This document shows, piece after piece, positions 1 through 11,337 of a stretch of 64,000 nt of DNA. The notes beneath the pieces were generated by a model, which saw only the letters and a program-made list of their open reading frames with translations, made no database searches and was not told the origin of the DNA. Position numbers and translations under genes: made by a program. Source of the stretch: Siphonodentalium dalli (taxonomy: Eukaryota; Mollusca; Scaphopoda; Gadilida; Siphonodentaliidae); NCBI GenBank assembly GCA_032622095.1, contig CP136061.1, positions 6,584,734 through 6,648,733 of the forward strand, in the 5' to 3' direction. Every line of letters starts with the position of its first letter. The stretch's first letter is position 1.

Positions 1-142
1 CCTCATTCTGCTTACACCTCAGCAAATGAGCTTCCCAGAGGGTGAATTTAGTGATGCTAGCCCGCAATGCGGGGTAGCATCACTAAATTCACCCTCTGGG
101 AACCTCATTCTGCAAATGACAGACACACTATTTCAAGGCTTG
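1..142. mobile_element. MITE family A, copy A1 (left end outside window)
   Basis: Family A is a non-autonomous element. Its ends read CAAGCCTTGAAATAG and inverted CTATTTCAAGGCTTG, followed inward by CTGTCATTTGCAGAATGAGG. Each end carries a roughly 105-nt hairpin whose tip is a small stem of the type CCCGC-TAT-GCGGG. Here the right hairpin and right terminus are intact (terminus at 131-142). The left part is cut by the window edge, but a remnant of the left hairpin joins directly to the right one, as in the short form seen at 57316. Confidence 0.8.
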
Positions 143-674
143 CTCGCTGTTGGTCGGGAGCAGACTATCAAAACTGGTAGAATTTATTTATTGAGTTGAG
201 TTTGCTTGCTATGCTGGCCGTCACAATCTGACACAATCGGACTTCATACGCTTTGATTTGAGAGTTTTCACTCATTAATCCACAATTCTATTAGAGCGAT
301 TGGGCACGAAATATCACAGTATTGATTACTTTAGAAGAGGAAAAACAATTGGATTGTGAAACAATCAGCTCTCCGTGGGATTTCAATCATCGTGATTATC
401 ACGTTCTCATGCTCCCGAATCCGAGACAAAAATATCTTAGGTTTTAAAATAAAATAGAAGGAATTGGTGCAGATGAAAGTTCCTATAATCCATGTGACGA
501 AAAGAAAGGAGTTAGGGGCCACCTGTCTGACAGAAGGGCAGAGACGTGTCACTACCAATCACCAACCACATTGATCCTCACCACCAATCAGCAACCACAT
601 TGATCGAGCGTAATTTAGAATTTTTAATAGTTGGAAGGTTTGAGGTATTAGTTGGAAAATTCCATCTAAATGTA
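143..674. other. AT-rich spacer, partly repeated in inverse at 1200-1380
   Basis: No gene is seen. The stretch around 380-440 (GTGGGATTTCAATCA, then CCGAGACAAAAATATCTTAG) recurs as a diverged reverse complement at about 1228-1290. The stretch just before the minisatellite (TTAGTTGGAAAATTCCATCT) recurs inverted at about 1343-1362. The two flanks of the G-rich minisatellite are therefore an inverted repeat. Confidence 0.6.
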
Positions 675-1198
675 ATGGAGGGGGCTGGATGGAGGTGGGC
701 TGGATGGAGGGGTTGGATGGAGGGGGCTGGATAGATGGGGCTGGATAGATGGAGGGGGCTGGATAGATGGAAGGGGCTAGATGGAGGGGGCTAGATGGAG
801 GGGGCTAGATGGAGGGAGCTAGATGGAGGGGCTGGATGGAGGGGCTGAGTGGAGGGGCTGAGTGGAGGGGCTAGATGGAGGGGCTAGATGGAAGGGCTGG
901 ATTGAGGGGGCTGAATGGAGGGGGCTAGATGGAGGGGGTGGATGGAGGGGCTAGATGGAGGGCTAGATGGAGGGGGCTAGATGGAGGGGGCTAGATGGAG
1001 GGGCTGGATGGAGGACGGCTAGATAGAGGGCTAGATGGAGGGGCTGGATGGAGGGGGCTGCATGGAGCGGGGGCTGCATGGAGCGGGGCTAGATGGAGGG
1101 CCTGGATAGAGGGGGCTAGATGGAGGGGCTAGATGGAGGGGATGGATGGAGGGGGCTAGATGGATGGGCTGGATGGAGGGGCTGGATGGAGGACGGCT
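675..1198. repeat. G-rich minisatellite, unit about 13-16 bp (GGATGGAGGGGGCT)
   Basis: Roughly 35 imperfect copies of GGATGGAGGGGGCT and close variants lie on the + strand. Many GGGG or GGGGG runs are closely spaced, so the G-rich strand could fold into quadruplexes. Reading frames across it are by-products of the repeat. Confidence 0.95.
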
Positions 1199-1386
1199 AG
1201 AGTAACTTTAAATCTTCAGTTGATAACTTGATATTTTTGTCTCGGATTTGGAAAATGATAATCCCTGTTGATTGAAATCCCATTGAGACTTGATATCTCA
1301 ATTCCAACTGCATGAACTTGAAAATTCCTCCCCTCCCCTTTAAGATGGAATTTTCCAACAGATAATTCAAACTTTCAATTGCGCCT
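1199..1386. other. Spacer between opposed minisatellites
   Basis: Unique-looking AT-rich DNA that is partly the reverse complement of 380-660. It forms the centre of an inverted arrangement with a G-rich array on its left and a C-rich array on its right. Confidence 0.6.
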
Positions 1387-2146
1387 TGCCTCCCCCATCC
1401 AGACCTGCCTCCCCTCATCCAGCCCTGTCTCCTCATCCAGCCCTGCCCCCCATCCAGCCCTGCCCCCGTCCTGCCCCACATCCATCCAGCCCTGCCCCCC
1501 CCATCCATCCAGCCCTGCCCCCTCCATCCAGCCCTGCCCTCGCTCCATCCATTTAGATGAAGTTTTCCAACAGATAATTCAAACTTTCAATTGCGCCTTG
1601 CCTCCCCCAATCATCCAGCCCTGCCCCCCATCCAGCCCTGCTTCCTCTCCATACAGCCTCCAGCCCTGTCCCCCATCCATTCCTGTCCCCCATCCAGCCC
1701 TGCCCCCACCCAGCCCTACCTCCCCTCCATCAAGCCTGCCTCCCTCCATATAGCCCTGCCTACATCCAGCCCTGCCCCACCATCCAGCCCTGCCCCTCCA
1801 TCCATCCCTGCCTCCCCTCCATCCAGCACTGCCCCTCCCTGCCCTCCATTCAGCCCATCCATCTAACCCCCTCCATCCAGCCCCCTCCATCTAACCCCAT
1901 CCATCCAACCCCCTCCATCCAACCCCCTCCATCCAACCCCTGTATCCAGCCCATCCATCCAGCCCCTCCATCTAGCCTTCCATCTAGTCCCTCCATCCAG
2001 CCCCTCCATCTAGCCCCTCCATCCAGTCCATCCATCCAGCCCCTCCATCAAACCCCTCCATCTAGCCTTCCATCTAGTCCCTCCATCCAGCCCCGCTCCA
2101 TCCAGCCCCATCCATCCAGCCCCCTCCATCCAGCCCCTCCATCTAG
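1387..2146. repeat. C-rich minisatellite, inverse of the 675-1198 array
   Basis: About 50 variant copies of CCATCCAGCCCCCT, the reverse complement of the array at 675-1198. A junction segment of about 50 bp (GTTTTCCAACAGATAATTC and following) recurs inside the array at 1561-1610, having first appeared at about 1350-1390. Part of the array has therefore been duplicated together with its flank. Confidence 0.95.
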
Positions 2147-2270
2147 CAAACAAGCAGAATCCCCCCCCAGACTATCGATTCCCACAAATTTGAATTTGCA
2201 TCGGTGAACGCTATGCCCAAAATATGGAAATGATCGAGCCCAAAATAAACATATCGATCATAAACATTCA

Positions 2271-2613
2271 AGCTAGCATCACCAAATTCACCATCTGGGA
2301 ACCTCATTCTGCTTAAGCATCAAATATTATGGGAGACCTAGGATCGCAGTTGACGTTGGTGATGTTCACCCATTAGTCACCTCAATTATACATTTTATCT
2401 TCTGCAAATTAGGGGATATAGAAACAGAAGGGAAAAAGTAACTGAAAACAATGTTAATTTGAGACTATAGATACTTCCCAAAAGATGAAGCCTAAGCAGA
2501 ATGAGTTCCCCAGAGGGTGAATTTGGTGATACTAGCACACTGTGCTAGATAGCATCTTTAAATTCACCCGCTTGGGACCTCATTCTGCAAAAGTCAGACA
2601 TACTATATCCAGG
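2271..2613. mobile_element. MITE family A, copy A2 (both termini eroded)
   Basis: The element starts inside the left hairpin. The internal region is typical (GTTCACCCATTAGTCACCTC and GCAAATTAGGGGATATAG). The right hairpin is diverged, and the right end reads TCAGACATACTATATCCAGG instead of the consensus terminus. It is an old copy. Confidence 0.75.
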
Positions 2614-2940
2614 TGGCCCAATAATACAAACAACACATTCCCCATATATCCCTGATCACATGAAGATATGGCAAATTGTTATTGTCATCAGTAAAACGAA
2701 AAGAATTGAAAAATTCTGAGCGTCATTGATTCTCCATAAAACATTTGATAGTGATGACGAAGTAATAAGTTAGATTGTGTGGTCTTGTTCATCGTCGTCT
2801 GATATGAGATCCAATCATGGTGAACATGAGGATTGTCTCGCTGGAGAATTGAGGTCTTACTCTGCAGTCATAAAGGGAGGTAATAATGATAATCAGACAC
2901 ATATTATTCTGACCTCACGCCGGCATCACATTATATTGAA
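2614..2940. other. Spacer, no feature seen
   Basis: AT-rich unique sequence. Short open frames lack any recognisable motif. Confidence 0.5.
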
Positions 2941-3800
2941 CAAGACTGAGTTTAGTGTGCCTGTCATTTGCAGAATGAGGTCCCCAGAGGGTGAATTTAG
3001 TGATGCTATCCAGCATAGCAGTCTAGCATAACTAATTCACCCTCTGGGGACTTCATGGCCTCATCTTCTCTTGAAAGTTTCTTTATTGACAAATCTCTAT
3101 AGATTCTATTTCTTTTTTATACCCCCACTTTCGAAGAAAATGGGGGGTATACTGGATTGACTGCGTCCGTCCGTCCGTCCGTCACGTTTTCTCCGTCCGT
3201 TTGTCCGTCCGTCCGACCTCATAACTCGAACAACTATGAACCGATTTCAATAATTTTTTGTATGCAATCTCCTTAGGACGGTCTCTCCGCATGATGCTAA
3301 TTGCTAAAAAAAATTCAAGTTACGCCTCTTTTTCGACTTATTTTGACTTAGAAAATTCTGTCCGACTTAATAACTTTAACAAATATGAACCGATTTCAAT
3401 AATTTTTGGTATACACAATACCCTCTCTACATGATGCGGCTAGGGATTGGTTCAGACTGTTTTTCGTAATATTACACCTCATTTTCGACTTATTTTGACT
3501 TAGAAAATTCTGTCTGACTTTAACTTTATAACAAATATGAACCGATTTGAATAGTTATTTCTGTACAAGCTTCTTGTGACACCATATCAATATTATTAGT
3601 CCGAATTTTTTTTAGTTTAGTTTCTCTATATCCCCAAATTGGCAGACGACACATTGCTTAATTGAGGTTCCCAATGGGTATACATCACAATATTCACCAT
3701 TTGGGAACTTCATTCTGAGTCTATGTGATGCTAGCCCACTATGTGGGATAGCGTCACTAAATTCACCCTCTGGGGACCTCATTCTGCAAATGACAGGCAC
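2941..3800. mobile_element. MITE family A, copy A3, split by a nested repeat
   Basis: The left terminus CAAGACTGAGTTTAGTGTG and left hairpin are at 2941-3055, the internal region resumes at about 3611, and the right hairpin is at 3721-3795. The right terminus is lost after GACAGGCAC. The tip of the right hairpin is CCCAC-TAT-GTGGG, where most copies have CCCGC-TAT-GCGGG, so both stem strands changed together. An undisturbed internal sequence at 21690-21740 shows where the nested repeat entered. Confidence 0.8.
3119..3610. mobile_element. Dispersed repeat with CCGT track, nested in A3
   Basis: It begins with a small hairpin (ACCCCCACTTTC ... GGGGGGTATAC), then a CCGTCCGT microsatellite at about 3168-3210, then two diverged internal repeats of a segment containing ATGAACCGATTTCAATAATT. 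Its right end abuts a poly-T run. The CCGT-headed layout resembles repeats I associate with mollusc genomes. Its class (SINE-like or DNA element) cannot be decided here. Confidence 0.6.
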
Positions 3801-3827
3801 ATGATGATGGAGATAGAGTCCAATGGT

Positions 3828-4277
3828 CAAGCCTGCAAATAGTGTGCCTGTCATTTGCAGAATGAGGTCCCCAGAGGGTGAATTTAGTGACGCTATCCCG
3901 CACAGTGGGCTAGCATCACTAAATTCACCCTCTGGGGACCTCATTCTGCTTAGGCCCTCAACTGCTATGGTAGACCTAGGATCAGATAGAAGTTTCCCAG
4001 TTGAAGTTGGTGATGTTCACCCATTGGGCGCCTCGATTATGGATTTTATCTTCTGCAAATTAGGGGATATAGAAACTTCCCATATGGGAAAACGTAACTA
4101 AAAACAATGTTAATTTGATACCATAGATACTTCCCAGAAGATGCATGAGGCCTAAGCAGAATGAGGTCCCCAGAGGGTGAATTTAGTGATGCTAGCCCGC
4201 TATGCGGGGTAGCGTCACTAAATTCACCCTCTGGGGACCTCATTCTGCAAATGACAGACACGCTATTTGCAGGCTTG
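3828..4277. mobile_element. MITE family A, copy A4 (complete, 450 bp)
   Basis: Both termini are present (CAAGCCTGCAAATAGTGTG and its inverse) with two good hairpins, at about 3858-3950 and 4150-4250, separated by about 200 bp of internal DNA. The flanking octamers are CCAATGGT and CCAATTGA (6 of 8 identical), consistent with an aged 8-bp target duplication. This is the best long-form reference copy in the window. Confidence 0.9.
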
Positions 4278-4955
4278 CCAATTGACCCAACCATTATGCA
4301 GGTAGGTGTGAGAAACATCTGAAATTTAGACCTGAAAAAACTTAATCCTTCCATCGAGGCAGACTTTCCTCATTTCAGTTTTGAGATAAATAATCCGATT
4401 TGATGGTCCCTGTATCATCCTGTTACAACAACAACGGTATTTCAACAAATGCCGATTTAGTTATCCAAATTAATTTATTACACATAAATACCAACAACAA
4501 TACGAATCACAATATCATATTTGCCCGAAAAAGTCCTATAATACGGTTTTACTTGGCAGTTTGGACAATGAGCGAGTGTGGTTTACAACTTCCGTCTTAG
4601 AGGAGCATAGAAGTGGATATTGGTTTACTTGCTTAGATCGCTTTGGCGTCGACCTGTTTCTAACACTAGAGAGCTTCCAAAAAGGACAAGATCACTCTTT
4701 TACTGGGAAATATTCCCGACGTCATCAGAAATAAAATAGGAGGTGGCGTTGAACTGATACATTTTTTCATTAGTCATACTGGCGGCCATCTTTGAAATAT
4801 ATGGATATATGAGAGTTTAGTCTAGATAACAAGTAGCCCTTATGATTATCATCCAACAGATTTGTAACAGTGTTGCCCCCCCCTTTTGTGAATGACATCT
4901 AGCAGGTGTACGTGTGGGCCTGTGTGCGCGTACATAGAGGATATGAAATGAGTGC
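4278..4955. other. Spacer, no feature seen
   Basis: AT-rich unique sequence without a recognisable gene or repeat. A short frame at 4400-4600 is Asn/Ile-rich and lacks a motif. Confidence 0.5.
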
Positions 4956-5063
4956 TTATCTCATATGATATTTATGAAACAAGTCTAAGAATTTTCAGTT
5001 TTCTCGAGCCTCCGGCGAGAGAAAACTGAAAATTCGTGACGAGTTTCTTAAATATCATATGAG
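4956..5063. repeat. Inverted repeat (about 50-bp arms)
   Basis: The left arm runs from CTCATATGATATTTATGAAAC to TTTCAGTTTTCTCG. The right arm is the near-exact inverse from CGAGAGAAAACTGAAAAT to AAATATCATATGAG. The loop is only a few bases (AGCCTCCGG). The source family is unknown, and related AT-rich words recur at 5050-5100 and 5325-5350. Confidence 0.8.
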
Positions 5064-6291
5064 AGAAACACGAATTACATATTCTATTTATCATATGACA
5101 CCTATAAATTGATTATGATGTCCAAAATGCACACAAATCACTAAATAGCTATATGACATCGGCAGCAAAAGGTTAATGTGACGTCACTTCATTGCACCGG
5201 AAGCCCAATTACACCTGGTGAACTAGCAGAAATAATATGCACGCGAAGATATAGTGCGCTATTCTGTTCTCAGTTTGTGACATTATATCGTATGTTTATC
5301 AGGTTGTGTTTATTAGATACATACGAATTACATATTCTATTTATCGTATAACAATGTCCAAAACTATATATTTCAAGATTATAATTGCGAGAATTTCGGC
5401 ATCGCGTTGATTGACGCGCACGAATTTGACCTGCATTTAGTCAGAGATGCGGCTCGGCCCCGGCTGCCATTCAGCCAATCAGAACACACTTTTTGTCAAC
5501 AAACCAATCAAATTATCGGAAGGTGATATGAATTAGTAATTGATATGAAATTGATTTATGACATAGTTTCCAACGTAAATAATGATTGAGTCATATGATA
5601 AATCTATATATGCATGCATGTTGCAGGTATATGCATATTTGTGCATATTCATGCAAGTGTATACATATATCGTGGAGTGCATTAATGCTCATACATGCTA
5701 TGTACACTGACAGTGGTGTATTTATGTATATATGTTCATGCTATATGTTCATGTTATATGTTCATGCTATATGTATGTTCCGTGCTTCATGTTATTGTAT
5801 GTGTATGTGTTGTTCTATATATGTAGTTTCTACTCTTCATGCAATGGAGGTAATAAAGATATATATATATATATATATAGTTTCTGTTTCAGTTTCCAAG
5901 GACGGCCAATTTCTTAGTAATTATTCACATTCTCAGTCCTCAAACCACCCTACCACCTCCCCCACCCCACCACATTAACCAATCAGAATTAACGTTACTC
6001 ACGGACAGTTGTTAGATAAATAATTATATTCAAACAACAGTCAATGATATTCATGACTGCATGATTATTCTTTGTTGTATTTATAACTATTTCTAAATAC
6101 TACGATTCTCACAAACATTTACTGTGCCAGGAATGCACTTCATATTTGAATACAGTTTATTACGTCATGTTGGGAATGCTGCTTAATCATAGAAATTAAA
6201 TATAATCGACAAAACGAGAGACATACATAATCTGGAATTTTTTTTTTAAATGAATTCATGAAAACAAAATAGCAAGGAGCCAAAACTGGTT
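5064..6291. other. AT-rich spacer with short microsatellites
   Basis: It contains a degenerate TATGTTCATGC repeat (5700-5790) and an (AT)n tract (5859-5879). The ACGAATTACATATTCTATTT word at 5070 returns at 5325. Open frames here are rich in Tyr, Ile, Cys and Met because of the simple repeats. No gene is supported. Confidence 0.55.
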
Positions 6292-6648
6292 TTAACCCTT
6301 TCAGTGCCAGGGGCCGATCTCATCTGCCCTAATTTATGGTCTGTAAAATCGGCCCTAAAAACAAACTGGGTAAAACCTTAGGGTCATGTTATAACTCAAA
6401 ACTATCACCAAGTATTCATAGTAATAAGTTTGATGCCCATGAAAAACGTAAGATTCCCTGGCACTAAACCTACAAAATAAGTCTGTTAAAGAATATAAGA
6501 AAAAAATATTAAAATTCTAAAAAATTCTAAAAAATAATAACAAATGATGAAAAATTGTTAGGCCAATGCATTCTCTTATATATGCGAGGCGACCTATGGT
6601 CGACTCGCATATATAAGAGAATGCATTGGCACAGGGTATATGGTTGAT
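6292..6648. mobile_element. MITE family C (piggyBac-like), copy C1, right end lost
   Basis: Family C begins TTAA-CCCTTTCAGTGCCAGG and contains a core palindrome of about 68 bp, CCAATGCATTCTC...GAGAATGCATTGG. A TTAA target and CCC-starting ends are the hallmark of piggyBac-type transposition. Here the left end and core (about 6563-6630) are present and the right terminus is missing. A neighbouring duplicate of the host DNA at 6782-6850 reads GGGTTTTAATAGAG, which marks the uninterrupted TTAA site. Confidence 0.8.
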
Positions 6649-7298
6649 ATGTGTTAGAATAAACTATTCCCCACAGCCACAGAAAACTAATACTAAACAT
6701 AGCTATAGGACCCATTATATGTGTTATTTCACAACAATATGGTTTCAAAGATGGCAATAGACACATTATCTGGCATTTAAAAAGAAATGAAATCATGAAA
6801 ACAAAATAGCAAAGAGCCAACACTGGGTTTTAATAGAGAATCCCAAAAACCAATAGCAGAATAAACCATTCCCCTAAAGCCGCAGAAAACTAATACTAAA
6901 CATTATAGCTATAGGACCCGTTCTCAATCAATGTTCAGTGTGTGATGCACAGATTACCAGCCTAATCAGAAAACAGATATCGCGAGTTCTTTAAGAGTCG
7001 CCGTGATAACAGTGAGCACACAGCTCATGTGGAGTAACACGTCCGTAGCAGTGAGTGAGTGATCGCGGCTCCGTTACGACTAACTGTTGATTCGGAACAC
7101 GCTTTCATCTCCGAGATATACACTTCATGTTATTTAGTCGACACTTTTCTTACCAGATTGATGACCGGATTATTTTATCCATAACACTCGGTGAGTTGAA
7201 ATTATACACCATTTATTGGTTAATACTTAAAAAGCGTTTAGTCTATAAGAGTGCGGAGACTTGCAAATAAAGATACAGGGGTGGTGTGATGTCAAACA
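6649..7298. other. Diverged duplicated spacer
   Basis: The word AGAAAACTAATACTAAACAT with flanks occurs at about 6682 and 6886, and the sequence before C1 returns at 6782. This repeat also supplies the flank of the 38-bp array at 12259. The remaining 300 bp show nothing recognisable. Confidence 0.5.
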
Positions 7299-7333
<35 letters not shown>

Positions 7334-7430
7334 TATTCTCTCTCTCACTCTCTCTCTCTCATTCTCTCTCTCTCTCTTATTCTCTCTCTCGCTCTCTCTC
7401 TCTCTTATTCTCTCTCTCTCTCACTCTCTC
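7299..7430. repeat. (TC)n microsatellite
   Basis: About 130 bp of CT dinucleotides with scattered TCACTC and TTAT interruptions. Confidence 0.97.
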
Positions 7431-7538
7431 AAATATTAATAATTTGCAAATCGCATTTAATAATGAGTAGTAAAACAAAGTTAAATAATTTAAATCAAAT
7501 TTGATTCAATTTTGAAAGATTAATCTTTCTGAATTCCC

Positions 7539-7661
7539 AGATTTGTTTGTTATATTTATAAATCATTTATTAATCACACAGATTTGTTTGTTATATTTAT
7601 AAATCATTTATTAATCACACAGATTTGTTTGTTATATTTATAAATCATTTATTAATCACAC
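7539..7661. repeat. 41-bp tandem repeat, 3 copies
   Basis: Three virtually identical copies that each begin AGATTTGTTTGTTATATTTA. Being identical, they are recent. Confidence 0.97.
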
Positions 7662-7880
7662 AGACGACAAAATCAGAGCTAGTGATTTGCAGAACCAAAA
7701 CTTTTGAGGATATTCAGAACTTTTCCAAGAATTCAAGCTGATGAAATTCCATAATAATTGCAGATATACGTAGACAGTATGGTTGAAGTTAATAATACAC
7801 TTCATGTTATTTAGTCAACAATTTTATTATGCGATTGATGACCAGATTATTTTACCCATAACACTCGTGAGTTGAAATTA

Positions 7881-8080
7881 CAGTAATGCTCTAATTAATC
7901 GACTTCTTAACCACAGCAGAATTATGGGTAACTTTTCAGGATTTATGCGGAAATATGGCTTGTTGCCATTCATCGGAAAGCTCTCCCCGAGAGCTTTCCG
8001 ATGAATGGCAAAAAGCCATATTTCCGACTAATCCTGAAAAGTTACCCATAATTCTGCTGTGGTTAAGTAGTCGATTAATT
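7881..8080. mobile_element. MITE family B, copy B1
   Basis: Family B is an almost pure palindrome. The left arm is TA-CAGTAATGCCCTAA, about 105 bp, ending GGAAAGCTCTC. The right arm is its reverse complement, ending TTAGGGCATTACTG-TA. A TA target and CAGT ends fit the Tc1/mariner-pogo group; no transposase is present. Here the left arm is complete with TA, and the last bases of the right arm are lost. Confidence 0.9.
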
Positions 8081-9254
8081 TGATCAGCTCCCTGGCATCG
8101 GGAAATGGTCCTAAATTCTGCCCCAAATAGGCCCTAGATTTAACCCCTGCATTATATTTAACGATTTGGGGGTTCCTGAAGGGCATTCCTCTCTTTTTAA
8201 CCCCATGGCGGAAGACAAAAACAGTGAATAGATGTGACGTTTTCCTGCCGTGAGCCAATGATTAGATTTCGCTTTAGATCCTCCCCTCCACTAACTTCCT
8301 GGGGTACGAAGCTAATTGCTAATCTGGTACCCTGCCAATAAATGCACCTTAATTTTTACAGCCATTATAAAATGAAGCTGGTAAGAATCATGGAAGATTG
8401 AATGTAACTTTTAATGAGACTCTGGGTCTGTGTTCTAATCATGTATTTTTATGCTTTAATATTTCTCAATTAAAAATGTTACTCTAATGGAGAGAATCTT
8501 CCAAAAATGATGAACTAAAGATGCATTATGGGTAATGGACCACCAGTTAGAGCATATTAAAGGGGCTCATTGCACTCGCAGTGGGTAAATGTGGAAAAAT
8601 ATATACAAGTCGGTAAATACATTAATGACAGTGAGTAAATGTGCCCAAAAAATATAAAAGTCTGTAAAAAGCATCACTCGCAGCAGGTAAATGTGCAAAA
8701 AATATAAAAGTCACCACTAAGAAGAACGTGGAGAAATAGATTAAGATTAACGATATTCAGATTTGACAGGTTCTGTGCAGTTACTCATTGGCAACTTGCT
8801 GTGTAAAAAACTTTTTAACAGGGATGGCTTACATTGTGGGGTTGGGGTGGGGGCAAATTTTCCCCAAAATTGTTTTCCACCGATTTGCACCAAACTAAGA
8901 ATATATAGCTGTTTTGTTGAGAATACTTAGGTGACCATATTGGACAAGTTTGGTCGATGTCACTTCAGGGATGTGGTTAGCCTGTAGGGGTATTTAAAAG
9001 TGGCCAATTATTTTGTTTGCTTCGATGCTCCCAAATTGCACCAAACTCAGAATATAAGATTCTATGGGATGTACTGATTTCAAATCGGAAAAGATTTTGA
9101 ATATCCATTGGACAATACAGAGTTATGGGTTATCAATTTTTTAGTTTTCAAAAGTATTTTAGCTTCTATCTTCTTTGAAATTATAATAAAGGAAAAGTAT
9201 TTTTACAAACTATTCTTCTCCTTTTTTCAGCAAATTTAATTTTCTCAAAATGGA
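8081..9254. other. Spacer with a weak tandem repeat at 8575-8720
   Basis: Three degenerate units of about 55-60 bp around GTAAATGTGSAAAAAATATA lie at 8575-8720. The rest (8820-9210) has the look of an old dispersed repeat but cannot be assigned. No coding sequence is supported. Confidence 0.5.
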
Positions 9255-9446
9255 CAAGCCTTGAAATAGTGTGTCGGTCATTTGCAGAATGAGGTCCCCA
9301 GAGGGCGAATTTGGTGATGCTACCCCGCATAGTGGGCTAGCATCACCAAATTCACCCTCTGGGGACCTCATTCTGATTACACATCAGCAGAACGAGGTTC
9401 CCAGAGGGTGAATTAGTGATGCTATCCGCACACTAAACTCAGGCTT
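9255..9446. mobile_element. MITE family A, copy A5 (short form)
   Basis: The left terminus CAAGCCTTGAAATAGTGTG and a complete left hairpin are followed, via the short linker TTACACATCAG, by a truncated right hairpin and end (CACTAAACTCAGGCTT). The long internal region is absent, as in the intact short copy at 57316-57569. Confidence 0.8.
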
Positions 9447-9554
9447 CTCTGTGCCCACATCTGCCTCACTACTCTGGTGCCTCTGTTTAAGTCTGTTTGC
9501 CTTCATCCACTATTATTTTCTTCAGACAATAACATTTATATCATCTGAATGGTA

Positions 9555-9688
9555 CAGTAATGCCCTAAATAATCGACTCCTTAACCACAGCAGAATTATG
9601 GGTAATTTTTCAGGATTTAGACAGAAATATGGCTTATTGCCATTCATCGGAAAACTCTCACTGAGAGCATTCCGATGAATGGCAACAG
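9555..9688. mobile_element. MITE family B, copy B2 (left arm plus hairpin tip)
   Basis: The left arm is complete and preceded by TA. The right arm stops about 25 bp after the palindrome centre (GAATGGCAACAG). Confidence 0.85.
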
Positions 9689-10723
9689 GATTGATTTCTA
9701 CAAAAAATAATTTAATTTGCGAGGGACTAGGGGCGCGTTTGTCGCTCTATTTTAGTCCCCGTTCTCCATGACCAGTTTATTACTTTTTTTAGGTACATTG
9801 CGAATTTGTTTGATTGTTTTTGTTTTGTTATTCTGTTCTCCCAACAGTTCTTCTTTTTTTTATGTTGTTACCATCCAGACATTTACAATCAGAGTGTAGA
9901 AGAGGTATAACAGCAAGTCATGCTTGTTGTCCGGTCTCCTCTTCATTCATCTATGTATATATGCGATGGTATCAGAAGAAATAATGAAAGAATGGCAACA
10001 AAATTTTTTGTATATAATAAATACAGTTTACACTAAGTCTGTTTGTATCCCCCCCCCATGTTTCCCATGTAATACAAGCATAAATATAATAGCACACAAT
10101 AAACAGGGTGGAGCGGCAGAAGGAATATAATAGCACACAATAAACAGGGTGGAGCGGCAGAAGGAACTAAGGTTCAAACATTTGTACAGTTGAATCATCG
10201 ACTTCCGGCAGAAAACACCTGCTTTCTTTAAGAATTCAGGAAACTCATCCATTTTTTCTGATAATAATCGTGCCAAAGATTTATCTGTTAACAATTCGCA
10301 TCATTGAGATGAGATACGAGTGTTTATATAAACATTGCCAACAAATGGAATAATTCAAACAAACTGTTACAGAGTGCCAGCAAACTTTTTGCCTGTGTTG
10401 ATGCTTTAGTAACTTCGTATGTGCAAGAAAGCAGTGTTTTAGTGCAGGTCATGAGATAAAATGAGAGGTAATGACACACACAAGACATTGAGTGCTGGAA
10501 CACAGTATATTATCTGTTTGTTTGGAACTCATTAGAGATTGTTAGCCCCTTACACTCTGTATCATTGTGTATGTCTTTGTAATAACACCAATTGACTTGT
10601 GGGTTATTTTAGTTTTGAGTCAAAGGGTTCTTGTTATTGAGGGAGATAATCCAGCTTGTTATTAAGGGAGATAATCCAGCTTGTGTTAACCATTTTACCA
10701 CTGGATGGTGTTTCACACATGTA
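9689..10723. other. Spacer with a 41-bp direct repeat
   Basis: Two exact 41-bp copies starting AATATAATAGCACACAATAA lie at 10083-10164. A 25-bp direct repeat around GGGAGATAATCCAGCTTG lies at about 10633-10683. No gene is supported. Confidence 0.6.
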
Positions 10724-10962
10724 CAGTAATGCTCTAAATAATCAACTACTTAACCACAGCAGAATTATGGGTAACTTTTCAGGATTTAGTCAGAAATATG
10801 ACTTGTTGCCATTCATCGGAAAGCTCTCACTGAGATTATGGGTAAATTTTCAGGATTTAGTAGGAAATATGGCTTGTTGCCATTCATCGGAAAGCTCTAA
10901 ATCCTGAAAAGTTACCCATAATTCTGCTGTGGTTAAGGAGTCGATTATTTAGGGCATTACTG
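10724..10962. mobile_element. MITE family B, copy B3 with duplicated inner arm
   Basis: Both ends and the TA flanks are intact. The inner half of the left arm (from ATTATGGGTAA to GGAAAGCTCT) is present twice in tandem, and the right arm is correspondingly short. Confidence 0.9.
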
Positions 10963-11337
10963 TAGTTCTGAAAGTTTATGTGGGAATGATTTATTCTTCC
11001 TTGCTGGATGTTCAAATAAATGAGCAGACAATAGGCAAAGAAACTCCCTACATTCCCATTCAATCATTTGTAGGGTCGATCCGATATTATAAGCAGTCAG
11101 ACAGAGAAACGCCCTACAGATTCCCATTCAATCATTAGTAGGGTCGGCCCGACATAGAAATACCCTACCGATTCCCATTCATTCATTTCTAGGGTTGGTC
11201 AGATATTATAAGAAGACAGACAGAGAATCACCCTACCGATTCCCATTCATTCATATTACTTCCATCTTCATTGTCCACTTCTCACTAATAAACAAACATG
11301 AAAACATCTCTAAAAGCCTCTAGGCTACTGTCCCCCT
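10963..11337. other. Spacer with degenerate tandem repeat
   Basis: Three or four units of about 60 bp (around CCTACCGATTCCCATTCATT and TAGGGTCG) lie at 11030-11260. Nothing else is recognised. Confidence 0.55.

Noticed and set aside
3612-4354. Recurring peptide MRSPEGEFSDA in many short frames, looking like a conserved protein family
   Set aside because: It is the translation of the family A hairpin (GAATGAGGTCCCCAGAGGGTG) and appears on both strands because the hairpin is palindromic. There is no coding gene.
5586-5978. 130-codon Tyr/Met/Cys-rich frame
   Set aside because: Arises from ATATGTTCATG and (AT)n simple repeats.
7881-8080. Hairpins as candidate rho-type terminators or microRNA precursors
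   Set aside because: The same palindromes are dispersed in more than 20 copies with TA flanks, so a transposon explanation is sufficient. No transcription evidence is available from the sequence.
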